DNA from: Gillisella terrae
Lineage (GTDB): Bacteria; Pseudomonadota; Alphaproteobacteria; Rhizobiales; Rhizobiaceae
Direction: 5' to 3'
Assembly (NCBI RefSeq): GCF_004801395.1
Contig: NZ_SSOA01000001.1
Coordinates: 124,001-188,000 of the forward strand
Length of the DNA: 64,000 bases
Positions 44,308-52,924 of the stretch are shown here, piece after piece; position 1 is the stretch's first letter; each line of letters starts with the position of its first letter. The notes beneath the pieces were generated by a model. The model was not told where the DNA came from, made no database searches, and saw only the letters and a program-made list of their open reading frames with translations. The translations under genes and the position numbers were made by a program.

Positions 44308-45254
44308 TGGTTATGCTCGGAAGAACGGCGAACGGGCTCTACTGGATGTTCCGTTATATTGAGCGCGCGGAAAATATCGCGCGTCTGGTGGATGCGGGCT
44401 TGCGGGTGTCGCTGACCCGCTCAGGTGCCACGGATGAAGACTGGAATGGCGTTTTGCAAAGCGCCGACGTGCTGGATATTTTTCTGCAAAAATACGACAC
44501 GGTTACGGCGGCGGATGCCATTGATTTTCTGCTGCGCGATCAAACCAACCCATCCAGCGTCATGTCCTGTGTGGATTCAGCGCGCAACAATGCCCGCATG
44601 GTGCGCACCGCGCTGACGCGCGAAACATGGGAAGCCACCAATGAGTGCTGGATTACCATGAAGCAATTGCTGGCCCGTAAGATGAAGTCGGCCGATCTGC
44701 CCGAAGCCATTGATACGGTCAAGCGCAGTGCCGGTCTCATTCGCGGGGCGTTCCATGGCTCGATGCTGCGCAACGAGATCTATAATTTTGCGCGGATCGG
44801 CACATTTATGGAGCGGGCGGATAACACCAGCCGCATTCTGGATGTGAAATATTATGTGCTTCTGCCAGCAGTCACGCAAGTGGGCTCGTCGCTGGACAAC
44901 ATCCAGTGGGAGTCGATCCTGCGGTCTGTTTCGGCTCATCGCTCCTATCGCTGGGTCTATGATGGCGAGTATCTGCCTTCCAATATTGCCGATTTTCTGA
45001 TTTTGAATGGGCAGATGCCCCGCTCGCTGGCCTATTCCTATGAGAAGATTGTCAGCAATCTTGGCTATATTGCCAAGGAATATGGAGAGCGGCTTCCCGC
45101 CCATAAAACGGCGGATGATATTCGCGCATCCTTAAACTCCACCAACATTGCTCAGATCATGGATTTGGGCCTTCACGAGTTTCTCGATAATTTCATCGCT
45201 CTCAACAACAAGTTGGGGCAGGAAGTTACCGAGGGCTACCGGTTCTACAGCTGA
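44307..45254 (+). CDS. Alpha-E domain protein
   Basis: A 315-residue all-helical alpha-E (DUF403) protein, always a partner of the permuted ATP-grasp gene. It begins MLGRTANGLYWMFRYIERAENIARLVDAG, the family signature, and continues with RNEIYNFARIGTFMERADNTSRILDVKYY. Biochemical role unknown. The ATG overlaps the ATP-grasp stop; a second ATG two codons later is equally possible. Confidence 0.87.
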   Translation: MVMLGRTANGLYWMFRYIERAENIARLVDAGLRVSLTRSGATDEDWNGVLQSADVLDIFLQKYDTVTAADAIDFLLRDQTNPSSVMSCVDSARNNARMVRTALTRETWEATNECWITMKQLLARKMKSADLPEAIDTVKRSAGLIRGAFHGSMLRNEIYNFARIGTFMERADNTSRILDVKYYVLLPAVTQVGSSLDNIQWESILRSVSAHRSYRWVYDGEYLPSNIADFLILNGQMPRSLAYSYEKIVSNLGYIAKEYGERLPAHKTADDIRASLNSTNIAQIMDLGLHEFLDNFIALNNKLGQEVTEGYRFYS

Positions 45255-45264
45255 GGTGGGCACA

Positions 45265-46137
45265 ATGCGTTTGAAAATCAAACATGTGACGGAATACCGC
45301 TATGACGAGCCGGTTCAGTTTTCTCTGCAACGGCTGCGCCTGACGCCTGTTGAAGGGCCGGGCCTTCGTGTCTTGTCGTGGAATATTGCCGTGGATGGTG
45401 CCAAGGTTGAGGCTGGCTTTAATGACCAGTTTGGCAATCACACCCATCTGGTGTCCTATGAGGGCGAAAGCAGCTCGGTGCGGATTGTGGCCTCCGGCGA
45501 GGTAGAAACCGAGGATCGGGCTGGCGTCTATGGCCCGCATGTTGGCTATGTTCCGCTCTGGCTCTATCTTCGCGATACGCCGTTCACCAAAGCCGGAAAG
45601 CTGACAAAGGAACTGGTCAAAAGTCTCGAAGGCGACACCGATCTGGCCAAAATGCACGATTTGATGGGCAAGCTGCATCAGCAGGTGCGCTATGTGCCGG
45701 GCACCACCAGCACCGAAACCACCGCCGAGCAGGCGCTGGAGGCTGGCTCCGGTGTGTGTCAGGATCACAGCCATATTTTCATAGCAGTAGCCCGGTTTAT
45801 GCAGTTTCCAGCGCGCTACGTGTCTGGCTATCTGAAGATGGATGAGGTGGAGGAGCAGGTGGCAACCCACGCCTGGGCCGAAGTCAATCTGCCGGGTCTC
45901 GGCTGGGTTGGATTTGACGCCGCCAACAACGTCTGCCCCGATGACCGCTACGTGCGTTTGGCATCGGGCCTTTGCTATACCGACGCCGCGCCAATTTCCG
46001 GCATGCGCATTGGCATTGCGGATGAAGAAATGAGCGTGGTGGTGACGGTGACGGATCAGAACCAAAGTCAATCGCAAAGCCAGTCACAAGGTGAGTCCAA
46101 GGGTCAATCCCAAGGTCAATCATCTGGCCAGAGTTGA
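45265..46137 (+). CDS. Transglutaminase-like cysteine protease with Gln/Ser/Gly tail
   Basis: A 290-residue protein. The N-terminal bacterial transglutaminase-like beta domain (LKIKHVTEYRYDEPVQFSLQRLRL) is followed by the catalytic core with Cys in GSGVCQDHSH (about 164-173), His in ATHAWAEVNLPG and Asp in GFDAANNV. Such proteins are thought to be peptidases acting on products of the ATP-grasp partner. The last 26 residues form a low-complexity tail of Gln-Ser and Gly-Gln repeats with one Lys, which is unusual. The final 18 bp overlap the 3' end of the convergent LysR gene. Confidence 0.87.
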   Translation: MRLKIKHVTEYRYDEPVQFSLQRLRLTPVEGPGLRVLSWNIAVDGAKVEAGFNDQFGNHTHLVSYEGESSSVRIVASGEVETEDRAGVYGPHVGYVPLWLYLRDTPFTKAGKLTKELVKSLEGDTDLAKMHDLMGKLHQQVRYVPGTTSTETTAEQALEAGSGVCQDHSHIFIAVARFMQFPARYVSGYLKMDEVEEQVATHAWAEVNLPGLGWVGFDAANNVCPDDRYVRLASGLCYTDAAPISGMRIGIADEEMSVVVTVTDQNQSQSQSQSQGESKGQSQGQSSGQS

Positions 46138-46959
46138 GATCAGAAAATCCATCACGGCCCTAACGCGCGGTGCACGGCGAATATCGTCGTGCACCAGCAT
46201 CCACAATTCGCGCGGCGGCGGGGTGAGGGCGCTGGTCAGCTTTTTCAAACGCGGATCGCCATCGCCAAGATAATCGGGCAGGAGCGCGACGCCCAAGCCT
46301 GAGGCTGCCGCTTGTGCCTGCGCCTGTGCATCACTGCTGCGCAGCACCACCCGTCTTGCTCCAAGCTGTGCCAGCAACCACGTTTGCTGCGGCATGGAAT
46401 TGTCTTCTTCGTGATAGGTGATGAACTCCCAGTGGTCTTCCGCTGCCTGATAGGTGTGGTTTGCAAAAAAGAAGAACGGAATATCGCGCAGCTTGCGCGC
46501 AATCAGCCCCGGCGTGTTGGGCCGCGAAAGACGCAGCGCAATATCTGCTTCTCCCTTGTTGAGATTGGCGAAGTCTTTTTCTCCCGTCAGCCGGATATCG
46601 ATGTCGGGATAGCGTTGGCGCAGTGCGAGAAGGCGCGGGGCCAGCGCCATTGTGGCAAGGCTTGGGGGTGCGGAAATATGCACCACCCCCGCTAAGCTGT
46701 TGCCAGCCCCATGGGCGGCCCGCTCAACGCTTGCCATCGCTTCTTCCACCGGCGTGCCAAGGGCCGCCAGCCTTTTTCCCACAGGCGTCAGCTTCACCTC
46801 GCGTGCAAGCCGCTCGACCAGTTTGACGCCCAGATCCTGCTCCAGCGTGGAGATGCGGCGTGCAACCGTGGTGTGATCGACATGCAGCGTGCGCGCTGCC
46901 GCCGAAAAGCTGCCCGCTTGCGCCACAGCCAGAAAGGTGCGGTAATCATCCCAGTTCAT
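46120..46959 (-). CDS. LysR family transcriptional regulator
   Basis: A 279-residue LTTR. The N-terminal winged HTH is MNWDDYRTFLAVAQAGSFSAAARTLHVDHTTVARRISTLEQDLG (1-44). The effector domain follows, with FANLNKGEADIALRLSRP and GLGVALLPDYLGDGDPRL. It is divergent from the quinone oxidoreductase gene, its likely target. It overlaps the transglutaminase gene by 18 bp tail to tail. Confidence 0.87.
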   Translation of the reverse strand: MNWDDYRTFLAVAQAGSFSAAARTLHVDHTTVARRISTLEQDLGVKLVERLAREVKLTPVGKRLAALGTPVEEAMASVERAAHGAGNSLAGVVHISAPPSLATMALAPRLLALRQRYPDIDIRLTGEKDFANLNKGEADIALRLSRPNTPGLIARKLRDIPFFFFANHTYQAAEDHWEFITYHEEDNSMPQQTWLLAQLGARRVVLRSSDAQAQAQAAASGLGVALLPDYLGDGDPRLKKLTSALTPPPRELWMLVHDDIRRAPRVRAVMDFLISTLAR

Positions 46960-46983
46960 CGGGGCATTTTTCCATAGGTACTG

Positions 46984-46997
46984 TGCAGTTTTCTGCA
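46984..46997. promoter_or_regulatory. Candidate LysR operator
   Basis: TGCAGTTTTCTGCA, a perfect 5-4-5 dyad, lies in the 101-bp divergent gap between the LysR gene and the quinone oxidoreductase gene. Position and symmetry suit an LTTR site; the sequence lacks the classic T-N11-A spacing, so this is tentative. Confidence 0.35.
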
Positions 46998-47060
46998 ATT
47001 TCACCCATGTTAATCCAGCGCTATGTCATTTGCATGCGAATTTACACAAGGATGCTGATG

Positions 47061-48032
47061 ATGAATGAGGTGATGGAATTTGACATGCCCGGTGACGCAC
47101 AGGTGCTGACGCTCGCCAATCGCCCGCTTGCAGCGCTTGAACCCGGCGAAATTCGCCTGCGCCAGACGCAGATTGGCGTGAATTTCGTGGATATTTATCA
47201 TCGGCAGGGCCTTTATCCCTTGCCACTGCCTGCCGTTCCGGGTGTTGAAGCCGTGGGTATTGTCGAGGCGGTGGCCGATGATGTTCGTAACCTTCACCCC
47301 GGAGATCGCGTGGCCTATGCCTGTCTTCCGGCTGGCAGCTATGCAAGTTTTCGCAACCTTCCGGCATCCATGGCGATTCCGCTTCCCGATACTCTGGATG
47401 ATCGGGCGATTGCGGGTTCTTTCCTGCGCGGGCTAACGGCCCATATGTTGCTGGAAACGGTCACATCGGTCAAACCGGGACAGACAGTGTTGATCCACGC
47501 CGCAGCCGGTGGCCTGGGGCTGATCTTGACCCAATGGGCCAAGCAAAAGGGTGCCACCACCATTGGCACGGTCAGCACCACGGCCAAGGCTGATCTGGCC
47601 GTTGCCCATGGTCTGGACCATGCCATTGTCTACACTGAAAGCGATTTCGTGGCGCAAACGCTGCACCTGACGGACGGCAAGGGTGTTGATTATGTCATTG
47701 ATGGCATTGGCGCAGATGTGTTGCTGGCGAGTTTTGCAGCGCTCAAACCGTTTGGCATGGTTGCCTCAATCGGCCAGACGGCAGGGCCTGTTGCGGCGAT
47801 TGATCCCAAACTTCTGACAAACCGCGGCTTCATGCGCCCAAGCATTCTGGCTCTGACCGCGGATAAGCAGGCCTATCGGATAGCAGCAGAGGCCTGGCTT
47901 ACCATGCTTGCCGCCGGCATGCGCCTTGAAGACGGCCATACCTATCCTTTGGCTGAGGCGGCAAAGGCCCATCAGGATATGGAGCAAAGACGCACAACCG
48001 GGCCGGTGCGGCTATCAACCGGCAATGCTTGA
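47061..48032 (+). CDS. NADPH:quinone oxidoreductase (QOR-type MDR)
   Basis: A 323-residue zinc-free medium-chain reductase. The N-terminal GroES fold contains GVNFVDIYHRQGLYPLPLPAVPGVEAVG. The Rossmann part has QTVLIHAAAGGLGLILTQWAKQKGATTIGTVST, with AAGGLG as the NADPH motif. There are no zinc-ligand Cys. It reduces quinones or alpha,beta-unsaturated carbonyls. The start was chosen at ATG 47061 with AAGGA upstream; two further in-frame ATGs lie within 9 bp. Confidence 0.88.
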   Translation: MNEVMEFDMPGDAQVLTLANRPLAALEPGEIRLRQTQIGVNFVDIYHRQGLYPLPLPAVPGVEAVGIVEAVADDVRNLHPGDRVAYACLPAGSYASFRNLPASMAIPLPDTLDDRAIAGSFLRGLTAHMLLETVTSVKPGQTVLIHAAAGGLGLILTQWAKQKGATTIGTVSTTAKADLAVAHGLDHAIVYTESDFVAQTLHLTDGKGVDYVIDGIGADVLLASFAALKPFGMVASIGQTAGPVAAIDPKLLTNRGFMRPSILALTADKQAYRIAAEAWLTMLAAGMRLEDGHTYPLAEAAKAHQDMEQRRTTGPVRLSTGNA

Positions 48033-48104
48033 GCCAACGGTACAAAATCGATTCCGCTTTGCGAAAAGATAGGATAGATTCTGTCGCAAATCAGGGCAGA
48101 CGCA

Positions 48105-48566
48105 ATGTTGTTTGGGCAATCCATCTTTCAATCCGTTGTGGAGCGGCTTTCTCTCGAAGAGGAGGAAAAGCCCGACGATGCTTCCGTGGCGAGGGCCTAT
48201 CGGGTTTCCGGCTTGAGCACGGGCTTTGTGCAAGACAATGGTTTGATGCAGCAGGCAGCAGCGGATTGGGCGCAAGATCAGTATCTTGATCTGATGAGCG
48301 ATGACATCTTGCAGCCTGCTCCGCCCGCGATACCTGAGATGCCTGCGCATCTTGGTCGCTTGGGTGCGTCTGAGATTGCCGATGATCTGGGGCTGAAAGA
48401 CGCCGACGATGTGGCCGCGCTGCAAGCCAAGCGACGGGCGTTTGCCATGACCAATCACCCGGACCGGGTTCATGCGGCCTTTGCAGAGGCTGCCCACACC
48501 CGCATGACAATTGCCAACCAACTGGTGGACGAGGCGCTGCAAAGGCGTGCCTTGCGCCATGGGTGA
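48105..48566 (+). CDS. J-domain-like protein of unknown function
   Basis: A 153-residue soluble protein. Residues about 105-150 read like the second half of a J-domain: an Arg/Lys-rich helix (LQAKRRAFAMTN), the HPD tripeptide (NHPDRV), then an Ala-rich helix (AAFAEAAHTRMTIANQLVDEAL). Helix I/IV equivalents are not clear. It could be a DnaK co-chaperone acting on a specific client. No partner dnaK is nearby. It ends just before a family A repeat. Confidence 0.6.
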   Translation: MLFGQSIFQSVVERLSLEEEEKPDDASVARAYRVSGLSTGFVQDNGLMQQAAADWAQDQYLDLMSDDILQPAPPAIPEMPAHLGRLGASEIADDLGLKDADDVAALQAKRRAFAMTNHPDRVHAAFAEAAHTRMTIANQLVDEALQRRALRHG

Positions 48567-48576
48567 AAGTCTCGGC

Positions 48577-48646
48577 CTACTGCATAATTCCTTAAATCGG
48601 AATCGATTGAAGGAATTATGCAGCAAATTAAAACTGTTACAGCGCC
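48577..48646. repeat. Family A element (copy 4, palindrome 1 plus short tail)
   Basis: CTACTGCATAATTCCTTAAA-TCGGAATCGATTGAAGGAATTATGCAG is a near-perfect 45-bp palindrome, followed by AAATTAAAACTGTTACAGC. Palindrome 2 is missing. Confidence 0.85.
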
Positions 48647-48672
48647 GAGATCAGGAACAGGCGATGACAGGC

Positions 48673-49146
48673 TTAATCAGAAATGCATCGCAGCATTTCA
48701 ATCAGTTGATCGCGCTTTTCATGGCCGCCAAGCCGACCTATGAATCTGTCTTCATGCTCGCGCCATTTGGGCATGAGCGATTGCAGAAAAGCCGTGCCCG
48801 CATCCGTCATATGCAGAAAATAGACGCGCCGGTCGGTTGCTGATTTTCGGCGCTCAATCAGGCCTTTTTCCTCAAGACCATCGACAATTGCCACAAAATT
48901 CGCCCGTTGAATGGAAAGAATTGCAGCAACATCGCTTTGCCTCAGGCCCGAATTGGCAGCAATGATCGATAAAACCGAAAAATCGGCGGGGCGAATGCCT
49001 TGATCGCCCAGAACATCCTGAAAATCTTGCGCTATTGCAAGTTGCGCCCGTCTCACGCGAAAACCAAGAGATATTTCCAAAACTGACTGATCGACAACCC
49101 CTTGCCGATCCGCAAGTCTCTCTGCGGACATATTTAAATTGCTCAT
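48673..49146 (-). CDS. MarR family transcriptional regulator
   Basis: A 157-residue winged-helix regulator. LGDQGIRPADFSVLSIIAANSGLRQSDVAAILSIQRANFVAIVDGLEEKGLIERRKSATDRRVYFLHMTDAG is the typical MarR core including the DxR wing motif (TDRRV). Target unknown; no divergent gene other than the tRNA lies upstream. Confidence 0.87.
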   Translation of the reverse strand: MSNLNMSAERLADRQGVVDQSVLEISLGFRVRRAQLAIAQDFQDVLGDQGIRPADFSVLSIIAANSGLRQSDVAAILSIQRANFVAIVDGLEEKGLIERRKSATDRRVYFLHMTDAGTAFLQSLMPKWREHEDRFIGRLGGHEKRDQLIEMLRCISD

Positions 49147-49450
49147 AACCTTTTAATCAAAACCTCCCCCACATAAATGCAGCGTCCCACAACGCCACAC
49201 GCCAGAATTTTTCCTCAGCCACCAATTCTCGCATCTTCTTCTGTACTATTCTCGATAGAGCGAGGCAACATGCTTCTCTTTCTCGATAGTTGTTTAATAT
49301 ATCTAATTTAAGCTATAGCTGCGCTGCGCACAGCCTGTTTGGGAATGTTGAAAACAGAGCACCTTCTGTGGAGCAAATGCAAATTCACCATTGAAGAGAC
49401 GAGAAGACTAGGCTATTAACCGCTTCGCACCGTAGCGTGAAACGCTGAAC
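49147..49450. other. 304-bp intergenic region between marR-type gene and tRNA-Arg
   Basis: An AT-rich middle (TTGTTTAATATATCTAATTTAAGC near 49289-49312) may hold the marR and tRNA promoters. No gene is supported. Minus-strand frames reading into the tRNA are artefacts. Confidence 0.5.
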
Positions 49451-49527
49451 GCACCCGTAGCTCAGCTGGATAGAGTGTTGGATTCCGATTCCAAAGGTCA
49501 CAGGTTCGAATCCTGTCGGGTGCGCCA
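49451..49527 (+). tRNA. tRNA-Arg (anticodon CCG)
   Basis: 77 nt including encoded CCA. The acceptor stem GCACCCG / CGGGTGC is perfect. The D-arm GCTC...GAGT, anticodon stem TTGGA / TCCAA with loop TTCCGAT (anticodon CCG, reading CGG), and T-arm ACAGG-TTCGAAT-CCTGT are all intact. Confidence 0.97.
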
Positions 49528-49783
49528 TTTTTTCTAGTGCATTGAAACGCCAAAAAATTAAGGTTTCTGTAGCGCGGCGCGACCTTTGGCACAAATTTGT
49601 AATAGCTTTGTGACACGACAACACAAAACGCCGCGACCTTTTTAAGCTGCGTCTGATTGCTTTCGGGTGATCAGGCGGAAGTCCATACTCAAACCGTTCA
49701 CAACGCCGCGAATGATCTCAGACCACTTTCACGGTATAAACAATCACGACGCTGATCCAGTACCCCTCCAGATGTATCTTAAT

Positions 49784-50104
49784 TCAAAGATCTTTATAGT
49801 TTTTGTAGCAGATAAGTTGCATGCGGTTTGAAAAACGTGAGATGGCTTGCCGCTGCATCTTCGGTGTGTCATAGACAGGCTCACCGTAAGCTTGAAGAAC
49901 CATGCTTACGTATATTTTACGATGTGTTTCGTCTTGGGCAATATCAGCTGCAAGTTTCATAGTGTCTGTTAGATCTACTTCGTGTTGACGAAGCTCCATG
50001 AACTTGGCTGCAAATTTCCCCATATAAGCACAAGTTGAATCTTCTGCGGCGTTAACCGGAAATGCGAAAGCTATCAATATTATATGAAGTAAATATATCC
50101 GCAT
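49784..50104 (-). CDS. Small secreted protein of unknown function
   Basis: A 106-residue protein with a clear signal peptide (MRIYLLHIILIAFAFPVNAAE, cleavage about residue 19) and a helical mature part with two Cys. No family is recognised. It is more AT-rich than its neighbours, in a poor-quality region next to tRNA-Arg, consistent with acquired DNA. Confidence 0.55.
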   Translation of the reverse strand: MRIYLLHIILIAFAFPVNAAEDSTCAYMGKFAAKFMELRQHEVDLTDTMKLAADIAQDETHRKIYVSMVLQAYGEPVYDTPKMQRQAISRFSNRMQLICYKNYKDL

Positions 50105-50436
50105 GACTACTCGCTAGCTTATGAGTTTGAAAAAACAGGGCAACAACTAATTTTTGCGATTGCTAGGGAGTCTAATCATTAAATACCTTCAAAAAAGCAA
50201 CCTAGTTTTCGTCTAATTTGTGGTGTGGCTCGACCTTCTGGACAGAATGGCGTTAGCTTCTGGACGTGAAAACGAATTGGGAAGCCTTGAAATCTTCTAC
50301 TGCATAATTCCTTAAATCGGAATCGATTTAAGGTGAAAATTATGCCGCAGATTTAAAACGTTACAGCATCCTTTGTGCACCATGTATGGCGCACGGTGCT
50401 GTAGGGTTTATCGAAACGACATTGGAGCGAGGAGGC
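50105..50436. other. 332-bp intergenic region
   Basis: An AT-rich promoter side for the small secreted gene (50105-50215), then unassigned sequence, then family A copy 5. No gene is supported. Confidence 0.5.
50297..50403. repeat. Family A bipartite element (copy 5, full length)
   Basis: The most complete copy. Palindrome 1 is CTACTGCATAATTCCTTAAA-TCGGAATCGATTTAAGGTGAAAATTATGCCGCAG. The linker is ATTTAAAACGTTACAGC. Palindrome 2 is ATCCTTTGTGCACCAT-GTATGGCGCACGGTGCTGTAG. About 107 bp, no coding capacity. Confidence 0.88.
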
Positions 50437-51039
50437 TTACCAGCTACCGGCCAGGGCTTTGCCTGTGAGTTGCACCTGCCTTTGGTTCCCGTATTCATCC
50501 GCCACCGTCATAAACGGCATCATTTTCTTAGGCGCTTTGCGAAACCAGATTTCGGCGAGGCGGGCGAGGTCGCCGATGGCGTTTGCGTCTTTCCAGCCAG
50601 CAAAGCGGCGGGCGGTGGCGTTTGGGGTGGAGGCGTAGAAGAAGTCGCCGGAGGTTTTGAGGTCGTTGACGCTGGCAGTCATGGCGCTCAGGGGTTTTTG
50701 GAACATTTTGGCCGGAAGGGTGACGCCATCGGCGCTTAACGTTGGGGCCATGAAATCGAGCGCCCAGCCGTCTGCCTCAATCCAGCAATGGAAGTTCTCG
50801 CCATCGCCCGTCACATAGCCGTCGTCCTTATGATCGGCAAACAGCAGGACGTGATTGTCGAGGCGGTAGGCTGCAAGGCCGCTTTTGGGGGTGGCGTTGA
50901 TTTTAAAATGCTGTTTCAAAAGATAAGAGCCGAAGACGCTGAAATACATGCTGGCCGTGGCTGGATTGGCTTTTTCGCTCAAAAGCAGCGAATTGATCAC
51001 GCTATAGATACGGTGATAGTCGGTTTGCTTGATCAGCAT
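50437..51039 (-). CDS. DUF2026 family protein
   Basis: A 200-residue soluble protein matching DUF2026 in length and in the blocks YHRIYSVINSLLLSEKANPATASMYF (N-terminal) and NFHCWIEADGWALDFMAP (about 84-101). The latter recalls the His-x-Trp-x-Glu and Asp part of papain/transglutaminase-like folds, but the function is unknown. Monocistronic. Confidence 0.7.
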   Translation of the reverse strand: MLIKQTDYHRIYSVINSLLLSEKANPATASMYFSVFGSYLLKQHFKINATPKSGLAAYRLDNHVLLFADHKDDGYVTGDGENFHCWIEADGWALDFMAPTLSADGVTLPAKMFQKPLSAMTASVNDLKTSGDFFYASTPNATARRFAGWKDANAIGDLARLAEIWFRKAPKKMMPFMTVADEYGNQRQVQLTGKALAGSW

Positions 51040-51074
51040 GTCTGGCAGGCCTTTTTGGGAATTGTAAACGCCGA

Positions 51075-51097
51075 AAAGGCCGGATCTACCGGCCTTT
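51075..51097 (-). terminator. Terminator of the DEAD-box helicase gene
   Basis: AAAGGCCGG (51075-51083) / CCGGCCTTT (51089-51097), a perfect 9-bp stem with a 5-nt loop, lies 27 bp after the helicase stop on the minus strand. Confidence 0.8.
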
Positions 51098-51123
51098 CCT
51101 GATATTATCGTGATCGCTGAATT

Positions 51124-52503
51124 TTAGCGCTCGCGGCGCTGACCACCGGCACCAGCGCGGGCTGGGCCGTCCTGGCGAGGGCGGTCTGGGCGGCGGGCCG
51201 GGCGGTTGCCGGGCTTGCGGTTGCCGCCGGGACGGGCCGAGCGGTTCTCGCCTTCGCCGCCGTCTTCGCGGGGACCACGGTTTTGTGGGCGGCCGTGGTT
51301 GCGGTTGCCCGCACCGGCGTTGCCACCACCGCCGCCGCGACGGGCAGGACGGGCAGGGCGGCCACGATCCGCCGGGGCTTCGCCGCTGGCTACGGCAATT
51401 TCAATGCCCATCAGGCGCTCGATGTCGCGCAGCAAGCGGATTTCATCGGGTGCGCAAAAGGCAATGGCAATACCATCACGGCCAGCACGGGCGGTACGGC
51501 CAATGCGGTGCACGTAAGCGTCTGGCACTTCCGGCAGGTCATAGTTGAACACGTGACTGACGGCTGGGATGTCGATGCCGCGGGCGGCAACGTCGGTAGC
51601 CACCAGAATCTTGATCGAGCCATCACGGAAGCCTTTAAGGGCGCGTTCGCGCTGGCCCTGGCTCTTGTTGCCATGGATGGAGGCAACCGAATGGCCGGTC
51701 AGTTCCAGATGCTTGGTCAGCTTTTCAGCGCCATGCTTGGTGCGCAAAAACACGATGGAACGGCCATCTGGGTTCTCGGCAAAGGATTTTTTGACCAGCT
51801 CGGTCTTGTGGTTCTGACCATTGACGAAGTGAACATATTGCTCAACCTTGTCGGCAGCCTTGCCCGGAGGGCTGACTTCAACCTTGGCCGGGTCTTTGAG
51901 GAAGCTGGCAGCCAGATCGGCAATCGCCTTTGGCATGGTGGCCGAAAACAGCAGAGTCTGGCGCTTTGGCGGTACCATTTTGGCAATCTTGCGCAGATCG
52001 TGGATAAAGCCGAGGTCCAGCATCTGGTCGGCTTCGTCAAGCACAAGATATTTTACTGCGCGCAGCGAAATGGCGTTGCGCGAAATCAGGTCCAGCAGAC
52101 GGCCCGGTGTTGCCACCAGAATGTCGGTACCTTTTTCCAGCTGAAGCTGCTGCTTGTTGATGGATGCGCCGCCAACCACCTGATTGATCTTCAGCGGTGT
52201 TCTGCGAATGAAGCTGCGCAGATTGTCGCCAATCTGGTTGACCAGCTCGCGGGTAGGAGCCAGAATCAGCGTGCGGGTGGTGCGGTTTTCAGGACGGCTT
52301 TGGTCCTTGAGCAGCATTTCAATCAAGGGCAGGCCGAAGGCGGCGGTTTTGCCGGTGCCGGTCTGGGCCAGACCAATCAGGTCGCGGCCTGACAGAACAA
52401 CGGGAATACCCTGTTCTTGAATTGGTGTTGGTGTATCGAAATTCATGGCGGTCAGCGTGGCAACAATATTTGCCGAGAGGCCAAGTTCGTTAAAACTGGT
52501 CAA
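51124..52503 (-). CDS. DEAD-box ATP-dependent RNA helicase (RhlE-like)
   Basis: A 459-residue RNA helicase. The order is complete: Q motif (FNELGLSANIV...TPTPIQEQ), Walker A AQTGTGKTAAFGLP, Ia PTRELVNQI, Ib TPGRLLD, DEAD variant VLDEADQMLD, SATMPK, then domain 2 with ATDVAARGIDIP and HRIGRTARAG. The C-terminal 75 residues are Arg/Gly/Pro-rich, an RNA-binding RGG-like tail. The start is TTG 52503 (MTSFNELGLS), because AAAAGG lies 8 nt upstream and family proteins begin there; the frame extends upstream without good start signals. Confidence 0.9.
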   Translation of the reverse strand: MTSFNELGLSANIVATLTAMNFDTPTPIQEQGIPVVLSGRDLIGLAQTGTGKTAAFGLPLIEMLLKDQSRPENRTTRTLILAPTRELVNQIGDNLRSFIRRTPLKINQVVGGASINKQQLQLEKGTDILVATPGRLLDLISRNAISLRAVKYLVLDEADQMLDLGFIHDLRKIAKMVPPKRQTLLFSATMPKAIADLAASFLKDPAKVEVSPPGKAADKVEQYVHFVNGQNHKTELVKKSFAENPDGRSIVFLRTKHGAEKLTKHLELTGHSVASIHGNKSQGQRERALKGFRDGSIKILVATDVAARGIDIPAVSHVFNYDLPEVPDAYVHRIGRTARAGRDGIAIAFCAPDEIRLLRDIERLMGIEIAVASGEAPADRGRPARPARRGGGGGNAGAGNRNHGRPQNRGPREDGGEGENRSARPGGNRKPGNRPARRPDRPRQDGPARAGAGGQRRER

Positions 52504-52924
52504 TTCATTTACCTTTTCGGGGCGCCAAAACAAAACTCCACCATCGCCTCATTGCGATCGCGGTTGTTTTAGCGTCAAGAACCCCGCGTGATTTGGGAAC
52601 TTGTCAGTTGGAAGACTGCTTTCAGGCGCGTTTGGCTGCCGTTGCAGCCATATATAGGGCGCCTCAAGACCTTCTTTGACTACTGGGAGGAGTAGCAGGG
52701 CGCGCTCACGCGGCGGCCGGAAGGTTTAAAGCTGACGTGCATTTGCTCTTTTCGTCAGCCGTTGTCAAGTGCCCGCCGGTTTTTAGAGTTTGTCAGGGAA
52801 AAGTGGAATCCGGTTTTCCCGAACAGACAAACGAACAAAAGGATAGCGAGAGTCTGGCTGGTTCAATTTGAATCTGACAGACTCTCGCCTCGGGCACCGA
52901 TATTTTCGATGTCATGGAGCGGCG
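52504..52924. other. 421-bp intergenic region with family B copy 6
   Basis: The 5' leader of the helicase gene (52504-52750; long leaders are common for cold-inducible helicases), then the repeat at 52784-52887. No gene is supported. Confidence 0.5.
52784..52887. repeat. Family B element (copy 6, long form)
   Basis: TAGAGTTTGTC...GACAAAC with core GGGAAAAGTGGAATCCGG-TTTTCCC, then a second hairpin GAGAGTCTGGCTGG...CTGACAGACTCTC. Both parts are as in copies 1 and 4. This copy is not at a stop codon. Confidence 0.9.

Noticed and set aside
49416..49624. Minus-strand ORF of about 66-79 residues containing the string [10 protein letters not shown]
   Set aside because: This is antisense to tRNA-Arg; the peptide motif is the well-known artefact produced by reading a tRNA T-arm and acceptor on the reverse strand.
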